Shown here one piece after another: positions 28,129 to 37,988 of a stretch of DNA of 64,000 bases. Below the pieces are notes generated by a model. The model searched no databases. It was not told the origin of the DNA and worked only from the letters and a program-made list of their open reading frames with translations. Numbering within the stretch: position 1 is the first letter of the stretch; every line of letters starts with the position of its first letter. The DNA is taken from NCBI RefSeq assembly GCF_001412655.1, contig NZ_CP012996.1, positions 5,828,001 through 5,892,000 of the forward strand. The letters are read 5' to 3'. The position numbers were made by a program, and so were the translations under genes. The DNA is from Pedobacter sp. PACM 27299 (GTDB taxonomy: Bacteria; Bacteroidota; Bacteroidia; Sphingobacteriales; Sphingobacteriaceae).

Positions 28129-28794
28129 TTATTTCAACAGCGGGATCAATACTTCTGCAAGGGTCTGATTCCCTTTATCGTTCAAATGTACACCATCAGT
28201 CGTTAAAACTCCCTTGGCCACATCTGCTATATTATTTTTTTCCTCATAGGTTTTAAACAAATCCCTCAAGTCGCATAGTGGCAATTTATTTTTATTTGCC
28301 AGCTCCCTTATCGCTCCTGAATACTTATCCAAATCGGCATCCATTTCATTTGCTCCATTTTTCTTCTCCCCGATCACAGCAGGCGTACATAACACCACCT
28401 TTGCGCCACTTGCCTGAATCTTATTGATCAATGCCTGATAAAAGGCAATAAACTTATCATAATCGGTTCCTGTACGCATCGATTGCTTATGCCATACATC
28501 ATTCACGCCAACATAAATCACTACCAGATCCGGCTTTTTTGCCAGCACATCCTCCTCCATCCGTAGGTAAAGATCATAAACCTTATTTCCACCGATGCCA
28601 GATCCGATGACTTCATATTTCAAAGGATTCAGAGACTTACGGATCAAGTCTACATACCCACCAGGCGCTACCCCCATCTGGGTAATAGAATCGCCAAAAA
28701 AAATAATCTTTTTAGGCTTAAAATTCATCGCAGTAGATACGACAAGCAGTACCATTGGTACCAGCAGGAGACTTAACTTTTGACTATATTTCAT
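28129..28794 (-). CDS. SGNH/GDSL-family hydrolase, secreted or membrane-anchored
   Basis: A 221-residue esterase/lipase-type hydrolase. A hydrophobic N-terminus (residues 1-25) is followed by block I FFGDSIT (nucleophile Ser), block II Gly in GIGGNKV, block III GVNDVW and block V TDGVHLND (Asp and His), so all four SGNH residues are present. It lies 5 bases after the serine hydrolase gene and is likely cotranscribed with it. Such enzymes deacylate sugars or lipids; the substrate is not evident. Confidence 0.88.
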   Translation of the reverse strand: MKYSQKLSLLLVPMVLLVVSTAMNFKPKKIIFFGDSITQMGVAPGGYVDLIRKSLNPLKYEVIGSGIGGNKVYDLYLRMEEDVLAKKPDLVVIYVGVNDVWHKQSMRTGTDYDKFIAFYQALINKIQASGAKVVLCTPAVIGEKKNGANEMDADLDKYSGAIRELANKNKLPLCDLRDLFKTYEEKNNIADVAKGVLTTDGVHLNDKGNQTLAEVLIPLLK

Positions 28795-28799
28795 GAGTA

Positions 28800-30347
28800 T
28801 TATTTTTTTGCAGCACGTGTAAAATCAAGATCCTGGAAATCGTAACTGAAATCCGTTAATGGAGAAACAGCAGCCATTTTCATACCGGAAGCTTTGCCTT
28901 CTTTATCTAAAGAGAAGATCGCAAATGCATCTGCATGCATACTTCGGTCTGTCCATTTCACTACAAAAGCATTTCCTTTATAAGGCAGCATTTCACCAGT
29001 CAATTTTGGGGAATTCAGAGATTGAAACCAAGGTTTACCATTTACTTTTTTAATGACGACCTCACCAAACCATGGGTCAACAAAAGAACCTTCATAAATG
29101 CTCAGGTCAACTTTTTGGGTATTCTTTTGCTGTTCAGCCGTGATTGCCGCCCAAACTTCATCAGTTACCTTTTTACTTTCTGCTTTATCTTCCGATGCAT
29201 ACCCTTTATAAACCGCAATTCTATCCTTCCCTTTGATGCCAAAATAACCATCTTTTATCGTGTTGGTAATGGAAGAAAAAGCATAACCGCTCTCCTGATT
29301 GGTCAGCACAATAATGCCCAGTTTCAGTTCTGGTATTAAAGTCACCTGCGTCACAATGCCACTTAAACCACCGGTATGCGAAACTTCTAATTTCCCGTTA
29401 ATAGCGCTCAAAAACCAGCCCAGTCCATAACTGTTAAAAGAACCACCTGCGATAATCGTTTGCGGGCTCCACATTTCCCGATGAACTTCTTCACTGAATA
29501 AACTCTTGTTTAATCCCTCTCCATATTTGCCATTAGCCATCTGCATGATCGCCCATTTGCTCATCTCTGTCACATTAGACCAGATACCACCTGCAGCATT
29601 AGAAATCTCCGGAAAACCTTTACTGATTACCGTTAATTTTCCATCAATCAAACTATGTGCGTCAATGGAGTTTTTTTTATCTTTCAGGCGAGGATAATCA
29701 CCGGCACTCTGGCTCATTCCTATAGGACGCATAATCCTGGTTTCGACAAAATCTTCCCAGCTCATTCCCGATACTTTTGCCAGTACCTCTCCTGCGACAA
29801 TATACAGCAGGTTATCGTAATCAAATTTAGTCCTGAACCCAGAAACAGGTTTTAGGTAACGCATATTATGAATCAGTTCCCCCTTAGTTACCCGGTTAGC
29901 ATCCGGAAAAATCATTAAGTCTCCTGCGCCTAAGCCTAAACCACTGCGGTGGGACAATAAGTCTCTTACAGTAAATTCCTGCGTTACATAGGGATTATAC
30001 AGCTTAAATCCAGGAATCAGATCTACCACCTTATCGTCCCATTTCAGTTTCCCTTCATCTACCAATATGCCCAATCCTGCGGCAGTAAAAGCCTTGCTAT
30101 TGGAAGCAATTCCAAAAAAAGTATTTTCATTGACTGGCTCCTTAGTGCTGATAGAACGAAGTCCGTATCCTTTGGAATGAATCACTTTTCCATCTTTTAC
30201 AATGGCTACTGCAATCCCGGGTACCTCAAAAGCAGCCAGCGTCTTTTCCACCAGGCTATCCACCTGTTTACTGGTCAGTACTTGTGCCTGAACTACTCCT
30301 GTAAAAAGAACTACAAAAGAAAAGACGATGAACTTAATTTTATTCAT
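28800..30347 (-). CDS. Serine hydrolase of the beta-lactamase/penicillin-binding-protein-like family
   Basis: A 515-residue secreted protein with a signal peptide (VQA before Gln). Its class C beta-lactamase-like domain has SNSK (Ser82 nucleophile, Lys85), the tyrosine motif in FDYDNLLY and the third motif HTGGLSG. A C-terminal beta-barrel-like region of about 120 residues (DUF3471-type position) is fused. This architecture is typical of esterases and D-aminopeptidases more than of true antibiotic-degrading enzymes. A -7-like TATATTTG at 30374-30367 lies 20 bases before the start. Confidence 0.87.
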   Translation of the reverse strand: MNKIKFIVFSFVVLFTGVVQAQVLTSKQVDSLVEKTLAAFEVPGIAVAIVKDGKVIHSKGYGLRSISTKEPVNENTFFGIASNSKAFTAAGLGILVDEGKLKWDDKVVDLIPGFKLYNPYVTQEFTVRDLLSHRSGLGLGAGDLMIFPDANRVTKGELIHNMRYLKPVSGFRTKFDYDNLLYIVAGEVLAKVSGMSWEDFVETRIMRPIGMSQSAGDYPRLKDKKNSIDAHSLIDGKLTVISKGFPEISNAAGGIWSNVTEMSKWAIMQMANGKYGEGLNKSLFSEEVHREMWSPQTIIAGGSFNSYGLGWFLSAINGKLEVSHTGGLSGIVTQVTLIPELKLGIIVLTNQESGYAFSSITNTIKDGYFGIKGKDRIAVYKGYASEDKAESKKVTDEVWAAITAEQQKNTQKVDLSIYEGSFVDPWFGEVVIKKVNGKPWFQSLNSPKLTGEMLPYKGNAFVVKWTDRSMHADAFAIFSLDKEGKASGMKMAAVSPLTDFSYDFQDLDFTRAAKK

Positions 30348-30391
30348 AACAGAACAATTTGTCTAGCAAATATATTTTAAAATTCGGAAAT

Positions 30392-31333
30392 CTATTTCCC
30401 GGTATTATAGTCCTTATGCACGATTAAAAAACTTGCCCGCTCTTCCTTTTTAAAAGGATAATCCCAATTGCCTTGATAGGTGATCTTCGTGGGCAGTTTT
30501 TCCCCTCCAAAATAACTCATTTCTATGTTCATCTGCACATTGAAATCGAACAGCATATTGCTGTATTTCATGTCCACATAACGGCCGAGGATTTCAAAAG
30601 AACGCTGATCAAAAATAGTGGTCAGCTCCTTAATCATCAAACCATCTTTGGTGCCATTGCTCAAGTCGGGTTTGATGGTCACCTTAAACCGATATACCGG
30701 AATAGAATCCAGGTAAGTCCCGCTAGCATAGCTATAATCGTAATACTGGCGCATATTGGCCGTAAATATCTGGGTTTTACTACCAATAAATGGCAAGCCT
30801 TTGATTGGTCTTCCAGGAGCAAAAATGAGGGTCTTTAATTTATCTTTATAACTCTCATTACTTTCGGCACCCTTACCAATAGTCATTGGTCCTTCAGACA
30901 CAAATTCAGACTGATACGCGTTCATAAAGATATAATCGAACATCTCAATCGTATACAGCTGGTATTTACCATTTTTCTTGTACACCTTTCCCGTATCCTG
31001 TTTTACCAGGTATTCCATCTTGACTGGCCCTTTAGGGCTATGTCTGATCTTCCGGTAAATTTTGCCGTTTACTTTATTCTTTTTATCGTAGGTGTAAATT
31101 CTGTTTTCGGCGATGAACCCGTACTTCTTCATATTCCGAAAAGCCTGATAAAAGCTATTATCGGTAATGATGGCATTGATAAATGTCTCTACACCGAACT
31201 TTTGCGACACGATATTGACCGCAGAATCCAGCTGGATAGTTTTAATGGTATCCGGGTTAAAGCGCGGAATCTCCTGGCTAAAACCTTTTCCAAAAAACAA
31301 GGTGCAAAATGCTGTCAAAAGTATTTTTTTCAT
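30392..31333 (-). CDS. Secreted protein of unknown function
   Basis: I do not recognise this protein. From the ATG at 31333 it has a signal peptide (GFS before Gln) and about 293 further residues of mixed alpha/beta character, rich in Tyr, Lys and Phe. Segments such as YRFKVTIKPDLSNGTKDGLMIKELTTIFD resemble outer-membrane-lipoprotein-sorting or DUF-type sheets. No catalytic motif stands out. An in-frame start at 31393 would give a longer N-terminus with no signal peptide at its end and is less likely. It lies between two hydrolase genes on the same strand. Confidence 0.7.
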   Translation of the reverse strand: MKKILLTAFCTLFFGKGFSQEIPRFNPDTIKTIQLDSAVNIVSQKFGVETFINAIITDNSFYQAFRNMKKYGFIAENRIYTYDKKNKVNGKIYRKIRHSPKGPVKMEYLVKQDTGKVYKKNGKYQLYTIEMFDYIFMNAYQSEFVSEGPMTIGKGAESNESYKDKLKTLIFAPGRPIKGLPFIGSKTQIFTANMRQYYDYSYASGTYLDSIPVYRFKVTIKPDLSNGTKDGLMIKELTTIFDQRSFEILGRYVDMKYSNMLFDFNVQMNIEMSYFGGEKLPTKITYQGNWDYPFKKEERASFLIVHKDYNTGK

Positions 31334-31394
31334 TGGGAAATTCGGGAAGAGTACACAAAAATTCAGGCCAATCCGGTGGTTTAACAACCGCAAC

Positions 31395-32582
31395 CTAATT
31401 ACCCAATTGCTTTAATGCAAGATAAGCCATTAGGCCAGTCGACAATTTTAAAGCATCCTCATCAATATCAAAGTTTGGTGTATGCACAGAATAGCTGGTT
31501 CCTTTTTCTTTATTTCCGGTTCCTAACCTGTAGAAACAAGCATCGGTTACCTGCGAATAGTAAGCAAAATCTTCCGCTGCCATCCAGATATCCAATTCCA
31601 GCACATTCTCTTTTCCTAAATAATCTTCTGCATGCGCACGTGCATTATCGCTCAATACCGGCTCATTGATCAGGTAAGGATAGCCATTCATGATGTTAAA
31701 ATCACAGCTGCCACCCATACTTTCGGCAATACCTTCCGCCATTTTCTTCATCAATACTTTTGCTTCCTTACGCCATTCTTCATTTAGTGTTCTGAAAGTA
31801 CCTTCCATTTTCACTTCATTAGGGATGATATTCGTAGCTCCATTTGCCTGCACCTTTCCAAAAGAAAGTACTGAAGGCAAGCGTGGATCTGCATTTCTGC
31901 TGACAATTTGCTGCAAAGCGATAATGATATGCGAAGCAATCACTACCGGATCAATATTCTGGTGCGGTTGTGCACCATGCCCACCTTTACCATGCACAGT
32001 TACGTATAATTCGTCCGTTGAGGCCATATAAATACCTGAGCGAAAACCAACCTTCCCTGCATCAATTAATGGCATCACATGCTGCCCAAGGATCGCCTGT
32101 GGCTTTGGATTCTCTAACACCCCTTCTTTAATCATGATGCTGGCGCCACCTGGAAGAACTTCTTCTCCCGGTTGAAAAATCAATTTGATGGTTCCTGCAA
32201 ATTCTGCTTTCAGACTGTTCAGGATGAAAGCCGTTCCCAATAACGAAGAACTGTGTACATCATGACCACAGGCATGCATTACTCCTGGATTTTTTGAAGC
32301 ATAAGGTTTGTCATTTGCCTCTATAATTGGCAAAGCATCCATATCCGCACGCAATGCGATAATCTGATCAGATGGAATGTCCCCCTTGATCAATCCAACT
32401 ACCCCTGTATTGGCCATCTCGGTATAAGGAATTCCCCATTCTTCCAGGTGACTTTTAATATAAGCTGAAGTTTCAAACTCTTTAAAGGAAAGTTCAGGGT
32501 TGGCATGAATATGCTGACGGTAGCCTCTCACCTGATCAAAAATATCAAGCGCTAGGGTTTGGATCTTATCTTTCATTGTCAT
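31395..32582 (-). CDS. Cytoplasmic M20-family metallo-amidohydrolase
   Basis: A 395-residue zinc hydrolase of the M20D group (N-acyl amino-acid or peptide hydrolase) without a signal peptide. Motifs are ALRADMDALPI, MHACGHDVHSS, FQPGEEVLPGGA and AAEDFAYY. Overall it parallels the secreted M20 enzyme at 20899-22203 and is probably a distant paralogue with an intracellular role. Two possible starts (32582 and 32576) both overlap the SPOR gene end by 11-17 bases, suggesting translational coupling. Confidence 0.9.
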   Translation of the reverse strand: MTMKDKIQTLALDIFDQVRGYRQHIHANPELSFKEFETSAYIKSHLEEWGIPYTEMANTGVVGLIKGDIPSDQIIALRADMDALPIIEANDKPYASKNPGVMHACGHDVHSSSLLGTAFILNSLKAEFAGTIKLIFQPGEEVLPGGASIMIKEGVLENPKPQAILGQHVMPLIDAGKVGFRSGIYMASTDELYVTVHGKGGHGAQPHQNIDPVVIASHIIIALQQIVSRNADPRLPSVLSFGKVQANGATNIIPNEVKMEGTFRTLNEEWRKEAKVLMKKMAEGIAESMGGSCDFNIMNGYPYLINEPVLSDNARAHAEDYLGKENVLELDIWMAAEDFAYYSQVTDACFYRLGTGNKEKGTSYSVHTPNFDIDEDALKLSTGLMAYLALKQLGN

Positions 32583-33015
32583 TGCTATAATCTAGGTTAG
32601 GTGCATTTATTTTCTCCCTAAAAATAAATAGGGTTGGAAACATGGGTCTGAGTTCATTTAGCAGACGCTGGGCTTCCAGACGTGTTCTAAAATCGCCAAC
32701 CCGCAAATAATAATTAGGTTCTTTGTAAGTAATATAGGTGTTTAAATTCTGGTAAGCAGATTTAAAGCGGGCTTGTTCCGAAAATACCTGACGCCTGTCG
32801 GAGCCATAAAATATCTGTACACGATAACCCATCTGACCAACAATTGCAGCCCCAGGTTTAACAGGAGCACCGCCGGCAGACTTGGTGTACAAAGCGATCC
32901 GCTTTGCAATCAAACTATCAATCATGGGATCTTTAACCACCACTACCTCTCCTTTCTGCTGGGCAAAAAGAACGATAGAGAAACAACACAATATACTGGT
33001 AAATAATATCTTCAT
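32566..33015 (-). CDS. SPOR-domain protein, secreted
   Basis: From the ATG at 33015 it has a signal peptide (LFA before Gln) and about 149 residues in all. The C-terminal 75 residues form a SPOR domain, with GYRVQIFYGSDRR at its start and YYLRVGDFRTRLEAQRLLNEL near its end; SPOR domains bind denuded septal peptidoglycan. It lacks a transmembrane anchor and so would act in the periplasm. It overlaps the M20 gene and begins just after the secA terminator, so its own promoter must lie in or beyond that hairpin. Confidence 0.87.
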   Translation of the reverse strand: MKILFTSILCCFSIVLFAQQKGEVVVVKDPMIDSLIAKRIALYTKSAGGAPVKPGAAIVGQMGYRVQIFYGSDRRQVFSEQARFKSAYQNLNTYITYKEPNYYLRVGDFRTRLEAQRLLNELRPMFPTLFIFREKINAPNLDYSNDNER

Positions 33016-33024
33016 GAAAGGGCT

Positions 33025-33069
33025 TAAAAAAAAGAATGCCGAATTTTTTGTTACAAAAATCGGCATTCT
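33025..33069 (-). terminator. Terminator of secA
   Basis: Minus strand AGAATGCCGA (33069-33060) and TCGGCATTCT (33042-33033) form a perfect 10-bp stem followed by T8 at 33032-33025. It lies 17 bases past the secA stop. Confidence 0.88.
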
Positions 33070-33085
33070 AAATGTGTATTACAAA

Positions 33086-36000
33086 TTACAATCCTGCGCC
33101 GTGGCAGTTTTTGAATTTCTTACCGCTTCCGCAAGGGCACATATCATTTCTCCCTACCGTCACTTCTTTACGGATGGGTTGCTGTGGTGCTGCTTCACGG
33201 GTATCTTCCATAGTCATTGGCTCATTACCTACTGAGATTTCAAAATCCGGTTTTGACATTTTCAATTTGCTTGGAGCTGGTCTTGGTGCCTGAGCTTCTC
33301 TAACGTCATTAGGATCTGTTTCAATTGGAATACCACCTTTATATAAGAAACTAACTACTTCTTTATTTACGGCATTCAACATGTTTTTAAACAAGTTAAA
33401 GGCTTCCATTTTGTAAATGATCAATGGATCTTTTTGCTCGTATACCGCATTTTGAACTGACTGTTTCAACTCATCCATTTCACGCAAATGTTCTTTCCAT
33501 GATTCATCGATCAAGGCTAGTACAATTGTTTTTTCGAATGATTTAGTCACCTCACGACCATGATTGTCGATTGCTTTTTTCAAGCCAACAGGCACCTGGA
33601 TGCTACGAATACCATCTGTAAACGGAACAATAATTTGCTCAATGTGTTCTCCACGCTCTTCGAATACCTGGTTCAATACCGGCATGGCCTGCTGGATAAT
33701 GCCTTCAGATTTTCTAGCATAGAATGCCGTTACTTCTTCAAACAATTTATCAGTCAGGTGGTGAACGTTTCTTGCACTGAATTCTGCTTCATCAATAGTC
33801 GTATCTGCAGAGAAGTTTTTGATTACTTCCAGTTTGAAACCTTCGTAATTTCCTTCTTCTTTATATTCTGTAACAATGTCTTCTGCTACGTCGAAAGTCA
33901 TATTGTTCATGTCCACGTCTAAACGCTCACCGAACAATGCATTTTTACGTTTTGCATAAATTACAGTACGCTGTGAGTTCATCACATCATCATACTCTAA
34001 TAGACGCTTACGGATACCAAAGTTATTTTCTTCTACTTTCTTCTGTGCACGCTCAATAGATTTGGTGATCATCGAATGCTGAATCACTTCACCATCTTCG
34101 ATACCCATTTTCACCATGATGTTAGAGATTCTTTCAGAACCAAATAACCTCATTAAGTTATCTTCAAGAGAAACGAAGAACTGAGAAGAACCAGGATCAC
34201 CCTGACGACCGGCACGACCACGCAGCTGTCTGTCTACACGACGAGACTCATGACGTTCTGTACCTACGATAGCCAAACCACCTGCTTCTTTAACACCAGC
34301 ACCTAGTTTAATATCCGTACCACGACCAGCCATGTTGGTTGCAATCGTCACCTGTCCAGCCTGACCTGCTTCAGCTACAATATCTGCCTCTCTCTGGTGC
34401 ATCTTCGCGTTCAGCACATTGTGTTTAATTCCACGAAGTTTAAGCATTCTGCTCAATAACTCAGAAATCTCAACTGAAGTTGTACCGACCAATACCGGAC
34501 GGCCTGCTTCTGTTAATTTAACGATCTCTTCTGCTACTGCATTATATTTTTCACGAACCGTACGATATACATAATCTTGGTGGTCAATTCTAGAGATCAC
34601 CCTGTTGGTAGGGATTTCCACTACATCCAGTTTATAAATCGACCAGAACTCGCCAGCTTCAGTAGTTGCTGTACCTGTCATACCACAAAGCTTATGGTAC
34701 ATACGGAAGAAGTTTTGAAGGGTTACCGTCGCATAAGTCTGTGAAGCATCTTCTACTTTCACATTTTCTTTTGCTTCAATCGCCTGGTGTAAACCGTCAG
34801 AATAACGACGGCCATCCATGATACGACCAGTTTGCTCATCTACAATTTTGATCTTTCCTTCATCGATGATGTATTCCACATCAATCTCGAATAAAGTATA
34901 AGCTTTCAGCAATTGGTTTACCGAGTGAATTCTTTCTGCTTTGATCGAGTAATCGCGCATCAGGGCATCTTTCTGTGCAATCTTCTCTTCGTTAGTCAGG
35001 TTAGATTTTTCAATCTCTGCGATCTCTGTACCTACATCTGGCAATACGAAGAAATGGGCATCTTCACCAGATTTGGTGATCAGCTCAATACCTTTTTCAG
35101 TCAGCTCTACCTGGTTGTTTTTCTCATCAATATAGAAGTACAATTCCGAATCTACTTTCGGCATGTTCTTCGACTGATCAGCCATGTAATGATTTTCAGT
35201 TTTCAATAAGGTTTGTTTAACACTACCCTCACTTAGAAACTTGATCAATGCTTTATTTTTAGGCAAACCACGGTGTGCACGTAAAAGTGCTAAACCACCT
35301 TCACCTTCCTCGGTTCCGGCCTTACCATCATTAATTAATTTTTTAGCTTCATTTAAAGCTTTAGTTACATATTCTCTTTGTGCAGCGACCAATCTTTCGA
35401 TCCTTGGTTTCAGCTCATGGAATTCATGCTGATCTCCAAAAGGAACCGGACCAGAAATGATCAAAGGTGTACGGGCATCATCAATTAAAACTGAATCGAC
35501 CTCATCCACCATCGCGAAATGTAATTTACGCTGCACCAATTGATCTGGCGTTTGCGACATATTGTCACGCAGGTAATCAAAACCAAATTCATTGTTGGTA
35601 CCATAAGTAATGTCAGCAAGGTAAGCATCACGGCGCTCCTGAGAGTTTGGCTCATGCTTATCAATACAATCTACTTTAATCCCATGGAATTCGAATAATG
35701 GACCATTCCACTCCGAGTCACGTCGTGCCAGGTAATCATTCACAGTTACAATGTGAACTCCTTTACCAGCAAGCGCATTCAGGTAAGCAGGTAATGTACT
35801 TACCAAAGTTTTACCCTCACCCGTAGCCATCTCAGAGATTTTACCACTGTGTAATACCATACCACCGATCAACTGAACATCGTAGTGTACCATGTTCCAT
35901 TTCACCAATGTACCGGCAGCATCCCATGAATTCGCCCAGAAAGCTTTATCGCCTTCAATGGTTACATTATTTCTGCGTACTGCATAGTCTCTGTCGTGCT

Positions 36001-36397
36001 GACTCGCAGTTACCTCTAAACGCTCATTTTCTGAGAAACGTCTGGAAGTTTCTTTAACCACGGCAAATGCCTGTGGCAATATATCTAGTAATACTACTTC
36101 TAATTCTTTATCACGCTCTTTAATCAGCTCATCGATCTGATCATATAAGGCCGTTTTTGCTGCCAATGACAAGTCCTGACTTTCACCATCGGCTTTTAAG
36201 CCACTGATTTTTCCATCAATCTCCGCTAAAGCCTGTGCAATCACATCCTTAAAATAAACCGTTTTGTTACGCAACTCATCATTGCTCAGTACAGAAAGCT
36301 TCGAATACTCTTCGTTGATTTTGATAACAATAGGCTGTAATGCCTTGATATCTCTTTCCGATTTGCTTCCAAATACTTTGGTTAAAAATCCTAACAT
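33086..36397 (-). CDS. secA: Protein translocase ATPase SecA
   Basis: Motor of the Sec pathway, driving preproteins through SecYEG. The 1103 residues include the DEAD motor with Walker [14 protein letters not shown] and [13 protein letters not shown], the preprotein crosslinking domain, the second motor domain with [10 protein letters not shown] and [16 protein letters not shown], and a C-terminal zinc SEC-C motif [14 protein letters not shown]. It is about 200 residues longer than E. coli SecA. Insertions around residues 330-420 and in the C-terminal half account for this, and the long form is usual in Bacteroidota. It is monocistronic with a strong terminator. Confidence 0.97.
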   Translation of the reverse strand: MLGFLTKVFGSKSERDIKALQPIVIKINEEYSKLSVLSNDELRNKTVYFKDVIAQALAEIDGKISGLKADGESQDLSLAAKTALYDQIDELIKERDKELEVVLLDILPQAFAVVKETSRRFSENERLEVTASQHDRDYAVRRNNVTIEGDKAFWANSWDAAGTLVKWNMVHYDVQLIGGMVLHSGKISEMATGEGKTLVSTLPAYLNALAGKGVHIVTVNDYLARRDSEWNGPLFEFHGIKVDCIDKHEPNSQERRDAYLADITYGTNNEFGFDYLRDNMSQTPDQLVQRKLHFAMVDEVDSVLIDDARTPLIISGPVPFGDQHEFHELKPRIERLVAAQREYVTKALNEAKKLINDGKAGTEEGEGGLALLRAHRGLPKNKALIKFLSEGSVKQTLLKTENHYMADQSKNMPKVDSELYFYIDEKNNQVELTEKGIELITKSGEDAHFFVLPDVGTEIAEIEKSNLTNEEKIAQKDALMRDYSIKAERIHSVNQLLKAYTLFEIDVEYIIDEGKIKIVDEQTGRIMDGRRYSDGLHQAIEAKENVKVEDASQTYATVTLQNFFRMYHKLCGMTGTATTEAGEFWSIYKLDVVEIPTNRVISRIDHQDYVYRTVREKYNAVAEEIVKLTEAGRPVLVGTTSVEISELLSRMLKLRGIKHNVLNAKMHQREADIVAEAGQAGQVTIATNMAGRGTDIKLGAGVKEAGGLAIVGTERHESRRVDRQLRGRAGRQGDPGSSQFFVSLEDNLMRLFGSERISNIMVKMGIEDGEVIQHSMITKSIERAQKKVEENNFGIRKRLLEYDDVMNSQRTVIYAKRKNALFGERLDVDMNNMTFDVAEDIVTEYKEEGNYEGFKLEVIKNFSADTTIDEAEFSARNVHHLTDKLFEEVTAFYARKSEGIIQQAMPVLNQVFEERGEHIEQIIVPFTDGIRSIQVPVGLKKAIDNHGREVTKSFEKTIVLALIDESWKEHLREMDELKQSVQNAVYEQKDPLIIYKMEAFNLFKNMLNAVNKEVVSFLYKGGIPIETDPNDVREAQAPRPAPSKLKMSKPDFEISVGNEPMTMEDTREAAPQQPIRKEVTVGRNDMCPCGSGKKFKNCHGAGL

Positions 36398-36615
36398 CTT
36401 TTATGTTTGTGTTTATTGTTTATTAATATTGAAAAACGTACAAATTACAACAACCAAGCCATATCAAACAATAAGTCAGAATGGCAGTCATCGGGCGCTA
36501 AAATTACAAAATATCCTGTACTTTGCTTTAGCATCGTGATTTTATTTAAAAAACTTTAACAATTTAACAGCAGCGGAGAAAAAAGATGCTAAAAACCTAT
36601 AAAAGAACACAATAG

Positions 36616-37266
36616 TTAAACTTGATCTTCCTTCAATTCTGCAGCAAGTTCGCGCAGCGCTTTCAGCTCCTGCTTCACCTGCTTCAAATTATATTGTCCT
36701 CCTGCTTTAGACCAACGAAACTTTTGCGGAATAAATTGTCCTAAACACATGACGGCAGACAAGCTAAATAACATTTCATAAGTATCTAAAACACCCCATA
36801 AGAGGCCCTGACTGGCTATATTTTCAGACAACCCCAAAGAAGGAAGCACAATAAGAAGGGTACTCAATCCGATGACACCAACTACGATGACCATCCGCAT
36901 GGCCAGCACATAATGGGCCACCGTCTGCTCCAGGTGATTCAAGACATCTTGCTCATGATTGAGCTTTCGCATCTTCAGCCAGGCCAGGCTAAATACAAAT
37001 AAAGCAAGAAACAATGCCCCCAGCCGCATCATCACCCGCTGGTTAAACCATTCTCCCTGATCAGAAGACCAGCCCAGCAGGCATGAAACCACAATATAAA
37101 AGCTACAAAACAAAATTCCATTGATATAAAATTTCCTGATTTTTGAGGCCATGGTTTCAGATTTTCTCCTGATGATTCCCCTAATTACCTCCGGCTTAAT
37201 CGCTGAAGGAGGATTTAATTGCGCCTGATGTGCTACCCAGGCTAATTTTAGTGCTTCTAAACTCAT
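36616..37266 (-). CDS. Four-helix membrane protein paired with an ECF sigma factor
   Basis: Unrecognised 216-residue protein. A soluble N-terminus of about 45 residues, with a basic RRKSETMASKIRK stretch, is followed by four predicted transmembrane helices (about 47-67, 83-100, 118-140 and 155-178) and a charged helical C-terminal tail. It begins 4 bases after the stop of the ECF sigma gene. By position it is a candidate anti-sigma or membrane sensor. It has neither the zinc-binding anti-sigma HxxxCxxC motif nor a FecR domain, so this is inference only. Confidence 0.7.
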   Translation of the reverse strand: MSLEALKLAWVAHQAQLNPPSAIKPEVIRGIIRRKSETMASKIRKFYINGILFCSFYIVVSCLLGWSSDQGEWFNQRVMMRLGALFLALFVFSLAWLKMRKLNHEQDVLNHLEQTVAHYVLAMRMVIVVGVIGLSTLLIVLPSLGLSENIASQGLLWGVLDTYEMLFSLSAVMCLGQFIPQKFRWSKAGGQYNLKQVKQELKALRELAAELKEDQV

Positions 37267-37270
37267 CCCC

Positions 37271-37756
37271 TTATGCTTTAATTATCTTTTCCAGCTTCTG
37301 CTTGATTCTACTAATTTTCACTCCAACATTTGTCTTTGTTATTCCGGTGATGTCTGCAATTTCCTGGTAGTTCTTTTCTTCGAAATACAGCAGGATGACC
37401 GCTTTTTCAATTTTGGTTAATTGCCCGACAGCTTGTTTCAACAGCCCCAGCTGATCCTCTTGATCAGAAAAAAGACAACCATCAGGAATTTCAAATTCGG
37501 CAGCGGAAATGCTGTTGCCTGCAGGAATTTTACGTTCCTTCCGGAAATTGCTAATGGCCGTATTCAGGGCAATGCGGTACATCCATGTGCTCGCCTGTGC
37601 CTCTTGTCTAAAAGATGGAAAAGATTTCCATAGCTGTAAAACGATTTCCTGGAAAAGATCTTTCTGATCCTCCTTTTCCAGGCCATACATACTGCAGACC
37701 TTATAGACAATCCCAGCATGTTTGTTTATCATTTCGATAAAAGCTTTTTCCATCAT
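37271..37756 (-). CDS. ECF-type RNA polymerase sigma factor
   Basis: Group IV sigma factor of 161 residues with only regions 2 and 4. Region 2 is in DLFQEIVLQLWKSFPSFR and the STWMYRIALNTAISNFRKERK stretch. Region 4 is in LTKIEKAVILLYFEEKNYQEIADITGITKTNVGVKISRIKQKL, a helix-turn-helix that reads -35 DNA. It is followed closely by the four-helix membrane protein, the layout of a sigma/regulator pair. The signal sensed is unknown. No autoregulatory promoter could be recognised upstream. Confidence 0.92.
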   Translation of the reverse strand: MMEKAFIEMINKHAGIVYKVCSMYGLEKEDQKDLFQEIVLQLWKSFPSFRQEAQASTWMYRIALNTAISNFRKERKIPAGNSISAAEFEIPDGCLFSDQEDQLGLLKQAVGQLTKIEKAVILLYFEEKNYQEIADITGITKTNVGVKISRIKQKLEKIIKA

Positions 37757-37918
37757 TTATTGGTTTGTATAGTAAGTCGGCATAAGGGGTCCGAAAATTA
37801 CAATAATTAAAAAATAAATGAGCTCCTGCTTCGGGAGATCATTCGGCCTAAAAATGAGCCATCCCTCCTCCTTTAATTTTAATATTCAAGTTAAACTGTG
37901 ATAATTTCCCTAAAGCGG

Positions 37919-37926
37919 TATATTTG
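37919..37926 (+). promoter_or_regulatory. Candidate -7 element for purD
   Basis: TATATTTG, a perfect TAnnTTTG, lies 62 bases upstream of the purD ATG. The predicted leader holds two short GC hairpins (CCGGT/ACCGG and CGGG/CCCG near 37928-37951). No clear TTG -33 box. Confidence 0.35.
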
Positions 37927-37988
37927 CCGGTAAGAACCGGGCAGGTACCCGATCCACCTACACAATTCAAACAAAAAACCATACATAG

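Noticed and set aside
28935..29339. 134-codon plus-strand frame antisense to the serine hydrolase gene
   Set aside because: Shadow of a well-supported gene; Phe/Ile/Cys-rich with no motif.
28800..30347. True class C beta-lactamase (antibiotic resistance)
   Set aside because: The C-terminal extra domain and HTG third motif fit the broader esterase/peptidase group; no evidence for drug hydrolysis.
33086..36397. SecA length of 1103 residues as a fusion
   Set aside because: The extra length is spread as insertions usual for Bacteroidota SecA, and all motor motifs and the SEC-C end are in order.
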